The notes below the pieces were generated by a model, which saw nothing but the letters and a program-made list of their open reading frames with translations, searched no databases and was not told where the DNA came from. Shown in pieces: positions 1 through 10,422 of a DNA stretch of 34,677 bases. This DNA is from Candidatus Bipolaricaulota bacterium (GTDB taxonomy: Bacteria > Bipolaricaulota > Bipolaricaulia > Bipolaricaulales > Bipolaricaulaceae), in contig CALKCH010000051.1 in assembly GCA_938083225.1 (NCBI GenBank), forward strand, positions 1 through 34,677, written 5' to 3'. Position numbers and translations under genes: made by a program. Position 1 is the first letter of the stretch, and every line of letters starts with the position of its first letter.

Positions 1-113
<113 letters not shown>

Positions 114-121
114 TCAAGGTC

Positions 122-150
122 AGTATAGGAACCTTTGCCTCGCCTCACAA
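122..150 (-). promoter_or_regulatory. Candidate sigma70-type promoter for trpS
   Basis: On the reverse strand: TTGTGA (145-150), 17-nt spacer, TATACT (122-127), 14 nt upstream of the trpS ATG. Confidence 0.45.
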
Positions 151-177
151 GAGGGCGAGTTACGTCGTTGAAACTGC

Positions 178-216
178 TACCGAAGGGGTCATCGATTCCT
201 CAAAATTCCGGTTACC
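178..216 (-). repeat. Left terminal inverted repeat of IS derivative
   Basis: Reverse complement GGTAACCGGAATTTTGAGGAATCGATGACCCCTTCGGTA matches 1033-1071 GGTAACCGTCATTCCGAGGCAACCACAAGGCCTTCGGTA at 28/39 positions with no gap. Confidence 0.75.
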
Positions 217-247
217 AAAGTTCACGAGAGGAACCGATGACTCGCAT

Positions 248-1037
248 GTGTTATGGAAGCTCGTGGAGAGTTGGCGCCCCAGGTACCTTCGAGGCAGCCG
301 CAAGGAGAAAGGCCGGATCCTCAAGGAATTCGTGGCTCTCACCGGATACCCCCGCAAATCGGCCATTCGGCTCTTGCGTCACGGGTACCCCCCGCCCCAC
401 CTGCACCGCCCTGGACAGCGCCGCCAGTGCACCCCGGACGTGAAAGCCGCTTTTCTTCTGGTCTGGGAGGCCTGCGGGCGAATCTCTCCTAAGCGCCTGG
501 CGCCCTTCCTTCCTGAGATCGTGGCGGTCCTTAAGTGCCATAGGGAGCTCCGGATTCGGCCAGAGACGGAGCGGCTTCTCCTTCGGATGAGCCTAGCCAC
601 CATCGATCGGATGCTTCGTCCTCAGCGCCCGAAACCCCTGCGGGGGCACACGACCGCCAAGCCCGCGACCTTCCTTAGGCACCAGGTCCCCGTGCGGACC
701 TTCGCGGACTGGGACGAAGGTAAACCCGGGTTTCTGGAAGAGCTATGAATCCCCGGAGGCCCCGGGCCTCATGAAGGCCATTTATGCGATCTCTGGGCTG
801 TTCTTGAATTTCTTCCAGCCCGTACGGAAGCTCCTCGCGAAGGAGCGGGTGGGGAGCAAGGTGCGCAAGAAGTGCGACTGAGCACAACCCCCATAGCACT
901 AGCGGATCCTGACCTCACCTTGGGTGAGCGAGGAAACCAAGGTCAGGTTGGGGGAGGTCTACGAGACCCTGAACCCCGGGGAACTCCAGGGCAAGATCCA
1001 AAAGAACTCCGAACAGCAAAGGAGGCTCCATGGGTAA
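248..1037 (+). pseudogene. Integrase-catalytic-domain (DDE) transposase pseudogene with central deletion, frameshift and nonsense codons
   Basis: Left part (248-748): MLWKLVESWRPRYLRGSRKEKGRILKEFVALTGY...KPATFLRHQVPVRTFADWDEGKPGFLE. It then jumps frame at about 744 to YESPEAPGLMKAIYAISGLFLNFFQPVRKLLAKERVGSKVRKKCD*AQPP*H*RILTSPWVSEETKVRLGEVYETLNPGELQGKIQKN, stop at 1035-1037. The catalytic core expected between the two halves is missing. Confidence 0.8.
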
Positions 1038-1071
1038 CCGTCATTCCGAGGCAACCACAAGGCCTTCGGTA
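1033..1071 (+). repeat. Right terminal inverted repeat of IS derivative; a second GGTAACC unit follows at 1068-1097
   Basis: See the left TIR; GGTAACCGT...GAGGCA occurs again 35 bp downstream (1068). Confidence 0.75.
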
Positions 1072-1110
1072 ACCGTTACTTCTGAGGCATCACAGGATGG
1101 GTGACGTGCT

Positions 1111-1139
1111 TTGCGGAAGTTCTTGGGGGCGGCTATAGT
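1111..1139 (+). promoter_or_regulatory. Candidate sigma70-type promoter for glmU operon
   Basis: TTGCGG (1111-1116), 17 nt, TATAGT (1134-1139), 11 nt before the ATG at 1151. Confidence 0.5.
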
Positions 1140-1150
1140 CGAAATGGTCC

Positions 1151-2518
1151 ATGGAGGACCCTTTTGACATTGTGATCCTGGCGGCGGGAAAAGGGACGCG
1201 CATGCGTTCCAGCCGCCCAAAGGTTTTGCACCTTCTCTGCGGCTTGCCTCTTCTGGCTTACCCCCTGCGCCTGGCCCGCAACCTGACTTCCAGAGAGCCG
1301 ATCGTTGTAGTCTCTCACGGAAAAGACGAAATCCGAGAGACTTTTGCCTCTTGGCCCGCGCGGTTTGTGGACCAAGGGGAGCCCCTGGGCACCGGCCACG
1401 CCGTGTTGGCTGCGCGCTCCGCCCTCTCTGCCCCCCGGTTCTTCGTGCTCCCTGGAGATGTGCCCCTCGTGCCTCCGCAGGCCCTGCAAACGCTTTGGGC
1501 CCGTCACCGGGAAAAACAGGCCTTGGCCTCCTTCCTCACTCTAGAGCTTTTCCCCCCGCCGCCCTACGGCCGGGTGATCCGGGACGAGGGTGGCCGGCCC
1601 AAGAAGATCGTGGAAGCCCCCGAGGCCTCTTCCGAGGAGCTAGCGATCCGGGAGCTCAACGCCGGGATTTGGCTTTTGGAAAACCATCCGGCGGTGTGGG
1701 AGGCCCTGGCCCAGCTTGCCCCGGAAAACCGAAAAAGGGAGTACTACCTCACCGATCTCGTGGCCCTCCTCTATCCCCGGGTGGAAGCAGTGCTCTGGCC
1801 CAATCCTGAGGATCTTACGGGCGTGAACGATCGGGTGGATTTGGCCCGCCTCGAAAGCCTTTTGCGAGAGCGTATCCTTACGGAGTGGATGAGGGAAGGC
1901 GTGACTCTCGTTGATCCCCATGCCGTTTATCCCAGCCCTGATGCTCGCGTCTCCCCGGACACCCTCATCTTTCCGGGTACCTTCCTCCTTGGTCAAACGG
2001 AAATCGGTCCGCGTTGCCAAATCGGGCCCTATTCCTACCTTGTGGACGCCAAAGTCTCAGAAGGCGCGCGCGTTTGGTTTTCGGTGGTGGAGGCTGGGGA
2101 AATTGGCCCAATGGCGCAGATTGGCCCTTATGCACACCTGCGCGCCGGGGCCAAAGTTGGGGCTCGGGCGCGGGTTGGGAATTTTGTGGAGGTGAAAGCT
2201 TCTCGTATCGGTGAGGGCGCGAAAGCCCTGCACCTGGCGTACATCGGCGATGCCGAGGTAGGGGCACGGGCGAACATCGGAGCCGGGGCCATCACCTGCA
2301 ATTTCCAGCCGGGAAAGGCCGAGAAGTTCCGCACAGAGATCGGGGCCGGCGCGTTCATCGGCAGTAACGCCTGCCTCATCGCTCCCATCCGCATCGGCGA
2401 AGGAGCCGTCGTGGGTGCAGGCTCAGTGGTCACCGAGGATGTCCCACCCTACGCCCTGGCCCTGGCCCGCAGCCCGCAGGTGGTGAAGCCCGGTTGGGCT
2501 CGCCCTAAGGAGGAGTGA
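1151..2518 (+). CDS. glmU: Bifunctional N-acetylglucosamine-1-phosphate uridyltransferase / glucosamine-1-phosphate acetyltransferase
   Basis: LAAGKGTRMRSSRPKVLH nucleotidyltransferase motif plus left-handed beta-helix hexapeptide C-terminus. Confidence 0.95.
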   Translation: MEDPFDIVILAAGKGTRMRSSRPKVLHLLCGLPLLAYPLRLARNLTSREPIVVVSHGKDEIRETFASWPARFVDQGEPLGTGHAVLAARSALSAPRFFVLPGDVPLVPPQALQTLWARHREKQALASFLTLELFPPPPYGRVIRDEGGRPKKIVEAPEASSEELAIRELNAGIWLLENHPAVWEALAQLAPENRKREYYLTDLVALLYPRVEAVLWPNPEDLTGVNDRVDLARLESLLRERILTEWMREGVTLVDPHAVYPSPDARVSPDTLIFPGTFLLGQTEIGPRCQIGPYSYLVDAKVSEGARVWFSVVEAGEIGPMAQIGPYAHLRAGAKVGARARVGNFVEVKASRIGEGAKALHLAYIGDAEVGARANIGAGAITCNFQPGKAEKFRTEIGAGAFIGSNACLIAPIRIGEGAVVGAGSVVTEDVPPYALALARSPQVVKPGWARPKEE

Positions 2519-2520
2519 GC

Positions 2521-3528
2521 GTGGATTTGGAAAATGTGCGGATCCTCGCGGGAAGCTCGAATCTTCCCTTGGCCCAGGCCATTGCTCGGGAGCTTGGCCT
2601 TCCCCTTTGTGAGGCAGATTTGCCTGATCCTGAGAGTAGGGCGCCACGCCTCACGCCCGGCCGTTTCCCCGACGGAGAGATTCGGGTGCAAATCGGACAA
2701 ACGGTGCGGGGGAAGGACGTTTTTGTGATCCAGTCCACCTCGCCTCCGGTGAACGACCACCTCATGGAGCTCTTGCTCATGGTGGATGCATTGCACCGGG
2801 CTTCGGCGCGCACGATCTGTGCGGTGATCCCCTACTTTGGCTATGCCCGTCAGGACCGAAAGAAGACTGGACGCGTCCCGATTTCCGCGCGTTTGGTGGC
2901 CAACCTCCTGGAGGCGGCGGGAGTGCATCGCGTGGTGACTCTCGAGCTTCATGCCGGCCAAATCCAGGGTTTCTTCAACGTGCCTCTGGACCACCTGCGC
3001 GCGGACGCTCTCTTCCACCAGTACATCAGTCAACACCATCCGGAATGGCTGGATAATCTGGTGGTAGCCTCGCCCGATTTGGGCGGGCTTTGGCGGGCTA
3101 GGCGACTGGGGAAACGGTTCAACTGCCCTTTGAGCGTGGTCGTCACCTACCGCGGTTCCCAGGGAGAGAAGGAGCGGGTGTCCGACGTCCAGGTGATTGG
3201 TGAGGTCAAGGGCCGGCGTGTGCTCCTTGTGGATGATATCTTGGCCACAGGCGGGACCCTGGTGGAAGCGGCGGAGGCGCTCAAGGAGGCAGGAGCCACG
3301 GAAATTTATGCGGCCTGTGCCCACGGATTGTTCGTGGGCCAAGCCCTGGAGAATCTGAAACGTTCTCCCTTGCGCAAAGTTTTGGTCACCGATAGCATCC
3401 ACTTGGGCGACGAGATCCGGCGGCATCCTCTTGTGGAAGTGGTATCCATTGTGCCCTTCCTGGCGGATGCCATTCGTCGCATCTACCGGAACGAGTCGAT
3501 CACGGATCTTTTGGCCTATGGTTTTTAA
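2521..3528 (+). CDS. prs: Ribose-phosphate pyrophosphokinase
   Basis: FPDGEIRVQI, YFGYARQDRK, VLLVDDILATGGTL PRPP-binding motif. GTG at 2521 has AAGGAGG 7 nt upstream and is preferred over the GTG at 2515. Confidence 0.95.
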   Translation: MDLENVRILAGSSNLPLAQAIARELGLPLCEADLPDPESRAPRLTPGRFPDGEIRVQIGQTVRGKDVFVIQSTSPPVNDHLMELLLMVDALHRASARTICAVIPYFGYARQDRKKTGRVPISARLVANLLEAAGVHRVVTLELHAGQIQGFFNVPLDHLRADALFHQYISQHHPEWLDNLVVASPDLGGLWRARRLGKRFNCPLSVVVTYRGSQGEKERVSDVQVIGEVKGRRVLLVDDILATGGTLVEAAEALKEAGATEIYAACAHGLFVGQALENLKRSPLRKVLVTDSIHLGDEIRRHPLVEVVSIVPFLADAIRRIYRNESITDLLAYGF

Positions 3529-3537
3529 GGAGGAGAG

Positions 3538-4170
3538 ATGGTCAAGGTGGAAGCTACGCGGCGGCCGCTCGACGTGAAGGCGCGGGCTCTGCGCCGGCAG
3601 GGGCTGATTCCGGCCGTGCTCTACGGGGCCCACCTCGATCCAGTCCATGTGGCCCTGCCCGAGCCCGCTGTTCGGCGCCTGTTCTCCCAGATCACCCGCT
3701 CCACCATGGTGGAGCTCCAAGTGCATAGCGACCTCTACCGGGTGTTCGTGAAGGAAGTGCAGGTCGATCCCATCACCGGGAGATTCTTGCATCTTGATTT
3801 CTACGTGCCCGAGGCGGGGCGGACTCTGGAAATGTCCATTCCTGTGAAGGTCCAGGGCGAGGCACCTGGGGTGAAGGACGGCGGCGTGTTGGAAATTATC
3901 CACGCGGAAATACCGGTGGAAGCTCCGCCCGAGAAGATCCCACCCCAAATCGTCGTGGATGTGTCCCAGCTCGGCCTGGATGAGGCTATCTTGGTGCGTG
4001 ACCTTCCCTGGCCCGAAGGGGTGAAGCCTCTCCTTCCTCCCGAGGACGCGGTGGTCGTGGTGATTCCGCCGCGGAAGGCCGAGGAAGTGGCTGCCCCGGC
4101 AGAAGCTGTGCCTGAAGCAGTTTCTGCCCCCGGCCCTGAGGAAAAACAGCCGGAGACCCAAAGCTCTTGA
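3538..4170 (+). CDS. rplY: 50S ribosomal protein L25, TL5/CTC type
   Basis: LRRQGLIPAVLYGAH, QVDPITGRFLHLDFY; location between prs and pth; GGAGG SD. Confidence 0.9.
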   Translation: MVKVEATRRPLDVKARALRRQGLIPAVLYGAHLDPVHVALPEPAVRRLFSQITRSTMVELQVHSDLYRVFVKEVQVDPITGRFLHLDFYVPEAGRTLEMSIPVKVQGEAPGVKDGGVLEIIHAEIPVEAPPEKIPPQIVVDVSQLGLDEAILVRDLPWPEGVKPLLPPEDAVVVVIPPRKAEEVAAPAEAVPEAVSAPGPEEKQPETQSS

Positions 4171-4733
4171 GGGCTACGGTTGGCCTGGGTAATCCCGGCC
4201 CTGCCTATGCTCATACCCGGCACAACCTGGGCTTTTGGGTGCTGGAGCGGCTTCTTTCCCAAGGCCCATGGGAGAAGAATTTTTTCCCGTGGGGCGAGGT
4301 TTTTCGGAAAGGCGAAACCTTTCTTTTGCGGCCTCTCACGTTCATGAACCTCGCGGGGGAGGCCGTCGCCGCGTTCAGCCAGCGCTACTCCCTTCCCCCT
4401 GCCAACCTCCTCATCGTTTACGACGACGTGGACCTCCCTTTGGGGGAGGTGCGCCTGCGGCCGGGCGGAGGCCCGGGATCCCATCGCGGCATGCACTCTG
4501 TATTGGCCGCGTTGGGGACTGAACAGGTCCCGCGGCTTCGGGTAGGGATTGGTCCACCGCCTCCCGGAATGGACCTCGCGGAGTTCGTGCTCTCCCCGCC
4601 TAGCCCTGAAGAGATCCACGTTCTTGGCGAGAGCTGCGATTTCGCCGCGGAGCTGGCCCGGGTTTTCCTGGAAGCCGGGTTCTCCGCAGCCCTCGACCTC
4701 TTCTCTCGGAAAAAACCGGGGCGGTCGGTATAA
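4167..4733 (+). CDS. pth: Peptidyl-tRNA hydrolase (TTG start)
   Basis: [59 protein letters not shown]. Confidence 0.92.
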   Translation: MRATVGLGNPGPAYAHTRHNLGFWVLERLLSQGPWEKNFFPWGEVFRKGETFLLRPLTFMNLAGEAVAAFSQRYSLPPANLLIVYDDVDLPLGEVRLRPGGGPGSHRGMHSVLAALGTEQVPRLRVGIGPPPPGMDLAEFVLSPPSPEEIHVLGESCDFAAELARVFLEAGFSAALDLFSRKKPGRSV

Positions 4734-4756
4734 TCTTAGGGATTGGGGTACTCTCC

Positions 4757-7168
4757 ATGTACGAGAAGTTCTCTAAAGATTCCCTGAAGCTCCTGTCCAT
4801 GGCCCAGGAGGAGGCCGCGGAGTGGCGCCATCGCTACGTGGGCACCGAACACCTCCTTTTGGCGGCGCTGCGCCAAGAAGGGAGCAGGATCAATCGGTTT
4901 TTGGTGAGCAAAGGGCTCACCTACGAGCGCGTGGCCCGCTACGTGGAGCGCCAAAAGGGGCGCGGCCGGATCTACGTTTCTTCCGATGAGCTGGAGCCCA
5001 CCCAGAGGCTGAAGCGGGTGATGAAGCTGGCTTACGAGGAGGCTCGCCGCGACGGGGCAGAGACCATTGAGCCCGAACATCTCTTGGTGGCTGTCCTGCG
5101 GGAGGGGGAGTGCACGGCCGCCGAGATCCTCCGGGCCCATGGCGTGGATCTGCGTACCGTGCGGGACTACTTTGCGCCGCGCCGTGGTCCCTCCCGCGTG
5201 CGCACGGCTACGACCCGTCTGCCCGGCGAGCTGGGAGAGTTCGGGCGCAACTTGGTGGAGGAGGCTGCGGCGGGGCTCCTTGATCCCGTCATCGGCCGAG
5301 AACGGGAGCTGGAGCGAGTCATCGAGATTCTCTGCCGCCGCAAGAAGAATAACCCCGTTCTCGTCGGCGAGGCAGGGGTGGGAAAGACGGCCATCGTGGA
5401 GGGCTTGGCCCAGCGCATCGCCCGGGGGGAAGTGCCCGCGCTTTTGGCGGACAAAGAGATCATCGAGGTCGACATGGCTGCGATTGTGGCCGGTACCAAA
5501 TACCGCGGGGAATTCGAGCAGCGTCTCAAGGCCATCCTCAATCAGGTCATGTCCTCGGGAAACATCATTCTTTTTATCGACGAGCTGCACACGGTGGTGG
5601 GCGCAGGCGGCGCAGAGGGAGCCATCGATGCCTCTGCTATCCTCAAACCTCCCCTGGCTTCCGGGGCCATCCAGTGCATCGGTACCTCTACGCCCGATGA
5701 CTACCGAAAAACCATCGAGAAGGACCCGGCTCTGAAGCGGCGATTCAAGGTGGTGTACGTGGAGGAGCCCACGGTGGAGGAGACGTTCAAAATTCTTCAG
5801 GGTCTCCGGCCCCGCTATGAAGAGCACCACGGTGTGCGCATCACCGACGAGGCTCTCTGGCAAGCCGCGCGCTTGGCGGACCGCTACATCACCGAGCATT
5901 TTTTGCCGGACAAGGCCATCGACCTCATCGACGAGACCGCGGCGCGCATCCGCCTGGAAGCCACAGAGCTTCCGCCGCAGGCCCAGGAGCTTTTGTCGGA
6001 AATTTCCCGGCTTGAAGTCGAAGAAGAGGCGGCTGTGGCCGAGCAGAACTACGAGCTTGCAGCCCGCCTGCGCGACGAGCGGGAAAAGCTAGTGGAGGAG
6101 CTCAAGCAGTTCGAAGAGGTTCAGGCTGAACCGACGATCCCCGAGGTGACCGCTGAGCACGTGGCTCAGACCGTGTCGGCCTGGACCGGGATCCCTGTGC
6201 ATCACCTTCAGGAAGAGGACACGACCCGGCTTTTGCGCATGGAGGAGAAGATCCACGAGCGTTTGGTGGGCCAGGAGGAGGCGGTGAAGGCGGTGGCCCG
6301 GGCCATTCGCCGGGCCTACGCGGGGGTGAAGGACCCGCGCCGGCCCATTGGGTGTTTTCTCTTCCTCGGCCCCACCGGGGTAGGAAAGACTGAACTCGCG
6401 CGCACCTTGGCCGAATTCCTCTTCGGTGACGAGGATGCCCTCATCCGCATCGATATGTCCGAATACATGGAGCGGTTTTCCGTGTCTCGCCTGATCGGTG
6501 CTCCTCCGGGCTATGTGGGCTACGAGGAAGCCGGAGAGCTTACGGAGGCTGTGCGCCGCCGGCCCTATTCGGTGGTGCTGTTCGACGAGATCGAAAAAGC
6601 CCACCCCGACGTGTTCAACATTCTCTTGCAGGTCATGGACGACGGGGTGCTCACGGACTCTCAGGGCCGCCGGGTGGACTTCCGCAATACCGTGATCATC
6701 ATGACTTCCAACATCGGCAGCAAGCTCATCACCGATAAGACTTCCATGGGCTTTGCCACTGGCGATGTGGAATCAGAAGAGGCCTACCAGGACATGAAGA
6801 CGCGGGTGATGAGCGAGGTCCGCAAGGTGTTCAAGCCGGAGTTCCTCAACCGCTTGGACGACATCATCGTGTTCCATCCGCTCACCAAGGAGCAGGTGAA
6901 GGCCATCGCGGAGCTCATGATCAGCCGGCTACGCAAGCGGCTTTGGGAGGAGCATCGCATCGAGCTTGAGGTGGAGACCTCGGCGCTGGAGGTGCTCATC
7001 AGCCGCGGTTACGACGAGAAATACGGGGCTCGGCCCATGCGCCGGACCATCGAGCGACTTTTGGAGGATCCCATCGCCGAAAAAATCCTGTCTCACGAAT
7101 TCTCCGACAACTCCAAGCTCATCGCCTCCGCCCAAGGCGAGGAGATCCTGGTCCGGAAGGTGGAATGA
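4757..7168 (+). CDS. clpC: AAA+ ATP-dependent Clp protease ATP-binding subunit ClpC
   Basis: N-terminal Clp_N repeats, two Walker A motifs ([20 protein letters not shown]), UVR/M-domain between them. Confidence 0.93.
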   Translation: MYEKFSKDSLKLLSMAQEEAAEWRHRYVGTEHLLLAALRQEGSRINRFLVSKGLTYERVARYVERQKGRGRIYVSSDELEPTQRLKRVMKLAYEEARRDGAETIEPEHLLVAVLREGECTAAEILRAHGVDLRTVRDYFAPRRGPSRVRTATTRLPGELGEFGRNLVEEAAAGLLDPVIGRERELERVIEILCRRKKNNPVLVGEAGVGKTAIVEGLAQRIARGEVPALLADKEIIEVDMAAIVAGTKYRGEFEQRLKAILNQVMSSGNIILFIDELHTVVGAGGAEGAIDASAILKPPLASGAIQCIGTSTPDDYRKTIEKDPALKRRFKVVYVEEPTVEETFKILQGLRPRYEEHHGVRITDEALWQAARLADRYITEHFLPDKAIDLIDETAARIRLEATELPPQAQELLSEISRLEVEEEAAVAEQNYELAARLRDEREKLVEELKQFEEVQAEPTIPEVTAEHVAQTVSAWTGIPVHHLQEEDTTRLLRMEEKIHERLVGQEEAVKAVARAIRRAYAGVKDPRRPIGCFLFLGPTGVGKTELARTLAEFLFGDEDALIRIDMSEYMERFSVSRLIGAPPGYVGYEEAGELTEAVRRRPYSVVLFDEIEKAHPDVFNILLQVMDDGVLTDSQGRRVDFRNTVIIMTSNIGSKLITDKTSMGFATGDVESEEAYQDMKTRVMSEVRKVFKPEFLNRLDDIIVFHPLTKEQVKAIAELMISRLRKRLWEEHRIELEVETSALEVLISRGYDEKYGARPMRRTIERLLEDPIAEKILSHEFSDNSKLIASAQGEEILVRKVE

Positions 7169-8496
7169 GCTTCCGGTGCCAGGCCTGCGGGTATCGCTCC
7201 CCCAAATGGCTCGGTCGCTGTCCTCAATGTGGAGAGTATGGTACGTTTGTGGAGGAGCCCGAGGGTTCTCCGGTTCCGCCTGAGCTTTCCGTCCAAGAGC
7301 CGCCGAAGCCCCTTCCGGAGGTTCCCGCCCCGCCGCCGGAGCGCCTCTCCACAGGCTTTCCCGAAGTGGACCGGGTTTTGGGTGGCCTTGTGCCCGGCGC
7401 GGTGGTGCTGTTCGGAGGAGAGCCGGGGATCGGGAAATCCACGTTGCTTTTACAGCTCGCGGCGAACCTGGCGGACCGTTACGGAAAGGTTTTGTACGTG
7501 TCCGGCGAGGAGGCTCCCCCTCAGGTGAAGCTGCGGGCCCAGCGCCTCGGCCGGGAAAGCCCAAATCTCTACCTCCTTTCCACCCAGGAGCTTCTCTCCA
7601 TCCTTAACGCCGTGAGTCGGGTGGCTCCGATAGCACTGGTGGTGGACTCTCTGCAGACTGTGCTGGCCGACCCAGGGGGCGGCGAAGTGGGCAGCCTCTC
7701 CCAGGTGCGGGAGTCCGCAGCTCAGCTCTCCCGGGCCGCTAAAACCGCGGGCATCCTCACTTTCCTGGTTTCCCACATCACCAAAGAGGGAGGATTCGCC
7801 GGTCCTAAAACGGTGGAGCACTTGGTGGACGCGGCGGTGTACCTGGAGGGCATTCGGGAGGGAGACTTGCGCATCCTGCGCTGCGTGAAGAATCGCTACA
7901 GTTCCACAGCGGAAGTGGCGGTGTTGGAGATGACGGAGGGGGGGCTGGTAGAGGTCCCTAACCCCTCGCTTTTTTTCGTGTCCAAGGGGGCAGGGCCGCG
8001 GCCGGGCACAGCTATCGTTCCTGTGCTGGAAGGAACGCGCACCCTTCTCGTGGAAGTGCAAGCCCTGGTCACACCCGCAGGGGGCTATGGGCCGCCCCAG
8101 CGGCGCATGGCCGGCCTCGACCTGAATAGGACTCTGGTTCTTTTGGCTGTGATCGAAAAACACCTGGGCGTCCACGCCCGGGCTTTGGATGTGTATTTGG
8201 CCGTGGCCGGAGGATTGGAGGTGACCGAGCCCGCTGCCGATCTGGGAATCTGCACGGCAATCCTTTCCAGCCTGCGTGACCGGCCTCTCCCCCTGGACAC
8301 GGTCGTCCTGGGAGAAGTGGGCCTGGCCGGAGATCTTCGCCCGGTACGCAAGGGTCCGGAGCGGCTCCAGGAAGTGGCGAAGCTCGGGTTCCGCCGAGCT
8401 GTGTTGCCCCATCAACCGCTCCCCAAGAAGCTGGGGTTAGAGGTGGTGCAGGCCAAAACCCTGCGGGAAAGCATGGAGGCTTTGGAACTTCTGTGA
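7165..8496 (+). CDS. radA: DNA repair protein RadA (Sms)
   Basis: [18 protein letters not shown] zinc finger, [10 protein letters not shown]-terminal Lon-like domain; ATGA overlap with clpC. Confidence 0.95.
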   Translation: MSFRCQACGYRSPKWLGRCPQCGEYGTFVEEPEGSPVPPELSVQEPPKPLPEVPAPPPERLSTGFPEVDRVLGGLVPGAVVLFGGEPGIGKSTLLLQLAANLADRYGKVLYVSGEEAPPQVKLRAQRLGRESPNLYLLSTQELLSILNAVSRVAPIALVVDSLQTVLADPGGGEVGSLSQVRESAAQLSRAAKTAGILTFLVSHITKEGGFAGPKTVEHLVDAAVYLEGIREGDLRILRCVKNRYSSTAEVAVLEMTEGGLVEVPNPSLFFVSKGAGPRPGTAIVPVLEGTRTLLVEVQALVTPAGGYGPPQRRMAGLDLNRTLVLLAVIEKHLGVHARALDVYLAVAGGLEVTEPAADLGICTAILSSLRDRPLPLDTVVLGEVGLAGDLRPVRKGPERLQEVAKLGFRRAVLPHQPLPKKLGLEVVQAKTLRESMEALELL

Positions 8497-8571
8497 GACG
8501 GGCGTTTTCAGGGAGGGCCTCCTGCTGGGCGAAGAACAACTTGGCGGGTGCTGGGCGCTGAGGAGGAAGAT

Positions 8572-9387
8572 GTGGACTATTTAGCGCGTCTAAAACAAGC
8601 GGCGGAGACTCTTAAGGAGCTTGGTTCCCCCAAGATCGCGGTGGTCCTGGGGTCCGGCCTTTCCCATATCCTCCCTCTCCAGGGGGAGCGGAAGAAGGGT
8701 TTCCGGGAGATCCCGGGCTTTCCCCAGCCCACGGTGGAGGGGCACACGGGCGAGGTGGCGGTCGGGACCCTGGGGGACCGGGAGGTTCTCGTTCAGCGCG
8801 GTCGCCTCCACTACTATGAGGGATATGACCTTGCTGAACTGGTCTTCCCGGTGCGGACCTATGCTTTGGTCGGGGTTAAAGTTCTCCTCGTCACCAATGC
8901 CGCCGGAGGCATTCGGTTTGGTTTTTTCCCGGGAGACCTGGTGCTCATCTCCGACCACATCAATTTCCTGGGAGCGAATCCCCTGCGTGGCCCTAATCTG
9001 GCCGAGCTTGGCCCTCGCTTCCCCGACATGTCCGCGGCCTATGATCCAGACCTGCGCCAACTGGCCCGCCAGGTGGGGGCCGAGCTAGGCATCGCCCTAA
9101 AGGAGGGCGTGTACCTCGCGGCTCTGGGGCCCTCTTATGAGACGCCCGCGGAGATCCGGGCTTTTCGCGCCTGGGGTGCGGATCTGGTGGGCATGTCCAC
9201 TGTGCCCGAAGTCATCGCCGCGCGGCACGCAGGGATGCGGGTCTTGGGTATCTCCGTGGTCACCAACTTCGCCGCCGGTGTTTCTCCACAACCTCTCTCC
9301 CACGAGGAAGTTCTCGCGGTGACCAAGGCCAAGGCCGCGGAGTTGGGCCAGCTCCTTTCTGCTCTCATCCCCCGCCTTCCCTGTTGA
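8572..9387 (+). CDS. Purine nucleoside phosphorylase (PNP/MTAP family)
   Basis: VVLGSGLSHI, GRLHYYEGYD, LLVTNAAGGI, VGMSTVPEVIAARHAGMRVLGISVVTNFAAG. GTG at 8572 has AGGAGG SD (track start is 8548). Confidence 0.9.
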   Translation: MDYLARLKQAAETLKELGSPKIAVVLGSGLSHILPLQGERKKGFREIPGFPQPTVEGHTGEVAVGTLGDREVLVQRGRLHYYEGYDLAELVFPVRTYALVGVKVLLVTNAAGGIRFGFFPGDLVLISDHINFLGANPLRGPNLAELGPRFPDMSAAYDPDLRQLARQVGAELGIALKEGVYLAALGPSYETPAEIRAFRAWGADLVGMSTVPEVIAARHAGMRVLGISVVTNFAAGVSPQPLSHEEVLAVTKAKAAELGQLLSALIPRLPC

Positions 9388-9400
9388 AAGGGAGGAAACC

Positions 9401-10372
9401 ATGATCCTCGTCACGGGCGGAGCGGGTTACATTGGGAGCCACACGGTGTTGGAGCTTCTGCGTTCCGGTTACGAAGTGGTTGTGGTGGACGACCTTTCCG
9501 CGGGCCACCGGGAACTCGTTCTCACCGATAATTTCGTGCAAGCAGATATCCGCGATCGTGCCGCCCTAAGCGCAGCCTTTCAGCAGTATCCCATCGAGGC
9601 CGTGCTGCACTTCGCCGCCCTCACCTCTGTGCCGGAATCCGTGGCTGATCCTGGTCGGTACTACGACGTGAACCTCGGGGGAACCTTGGTTCTCCTGGAG
9701 GTCATGCGGGCCTTCGGCGTGACGCGCCTCGTGTTCTCCTCGAGCGCCGCTATCTACGGGGACCCCCAACGCCTCCCCATTCCCGAGGATCATCCGATCC
9801 GGCCCAAAAGTCCGTACGGGAGGAGCAAAGCCGTGTGTGAGGAAATCCTCGCGGACTATGCCCGGGCCTACGGTTTTTCCTACGTGTCCCTTCGCTATTT
9901 CAACGCGGCTGGCTCCGATCCGGAGGGGAAGATCGGGGAATGGCACGAACCCGAGTGTCATCTCATCCCCATTGTCCTTGAGGCCGCGTCGGGCAAACGC
10001 CCCTACGTGGAGATCTTCGGCACCGACTACGAGACTCCCGATGGGACGGGGGTGCGGGACTACATTCACGTGGTGGATCTGGCGCAAGCTCACGTCCTGG
10101 CCCTGGAGCACCTCGCGGCGGGAGGCGAAAGCGGGGCGTACAACCTGGGCATCGGCCGAGGTTATTCTGTGCGTGAGGTGATCGAGGTTTGCCGGAAGGT
10201 GACGGGTCGAAAGATTCCGGTGCGGGAGGGACCGCGTCGGCCGGGTGACCCTGCGATTCTCGTGGCCGATGCCCGCCGGGCTCAGCGGGAACTTCACTGG
10301 CAACCGCGCTACACAAACCTCGAGTCCATGGTGGAAACGGCCTGGGCCTGGATGCGGCGCAGGGAAAGCTAG
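9401..10372 (+). CDS. galE: UDP-glucose 4-epimerase
   Basis: VTGGAGYIGSHTVLELL; SSSAAIYGDP; YGRSKAVCEEIL; RYFNAAGSDPEGKIGE. Confidence 0.93.
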   Translation: MILVTGGAGYIGSHTVLELLRSGYEVVVVDDLSAGHRELVLTDNFVQADIRDRAALSAAFQQYPIEAVLHFAALTSVPESVADPGRYYDVNLGGTLVLLEVMRAFGVTRLVFSSSAAIYGDPQRLPIPEDHPIRPKSPYGRSKAVCEEILADYARAYGFSYVSLRYFNAAGSDPEGKIGEWHEPECHLIPIVLEAASGKRPYVEIFGTDYETPDGTGVRDYIHVVDLAQAHVLALEHLAAGGESGAYNLGIGRGYSVREVIEVCRKVTGRKIPVREGPRRPGDPAILVADARRAQRELHWQPRYTNLESMVETAWAWMRRRES

Positions 10373-10422
10373 GGCTCCCGTTCGATTGGGAAGTACGTCC
10401 AAAATCCACGAAAATTCTGGGG

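Larger units (their letters stand above)
178..1071 (+). mobile_element. Internally deleted IS element (transposase remnant flanked by terminal inverted repeats); outer limits not exactly defined (about 150 to about 1097)
   Basis: 39-bp imperfect inverted repeat (178-216 versus 1033-1071, 28/39 ungapped matches) brackets a decayed integrase-type transposase. Confidence 0.75.

Noticed and set aside
2449-4161. 570-aa reverse-strand ORF opposite prs and rplY
   Set aside because: Shadow ORF from high-GC codon structure; sense frames encode unmistakable Prs and L25 proteins, antisense translation has no recognisable domain.
4736-5899. 387-aa reverse-strand ORF opposite clpC
   Set aside because: Same antisense shadow effect over a highly conserved gene.
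7450-8415. 321-aa reverse-strand ORF opposite radA
   Set aside because: Antisense shadow; no domain, no SD.
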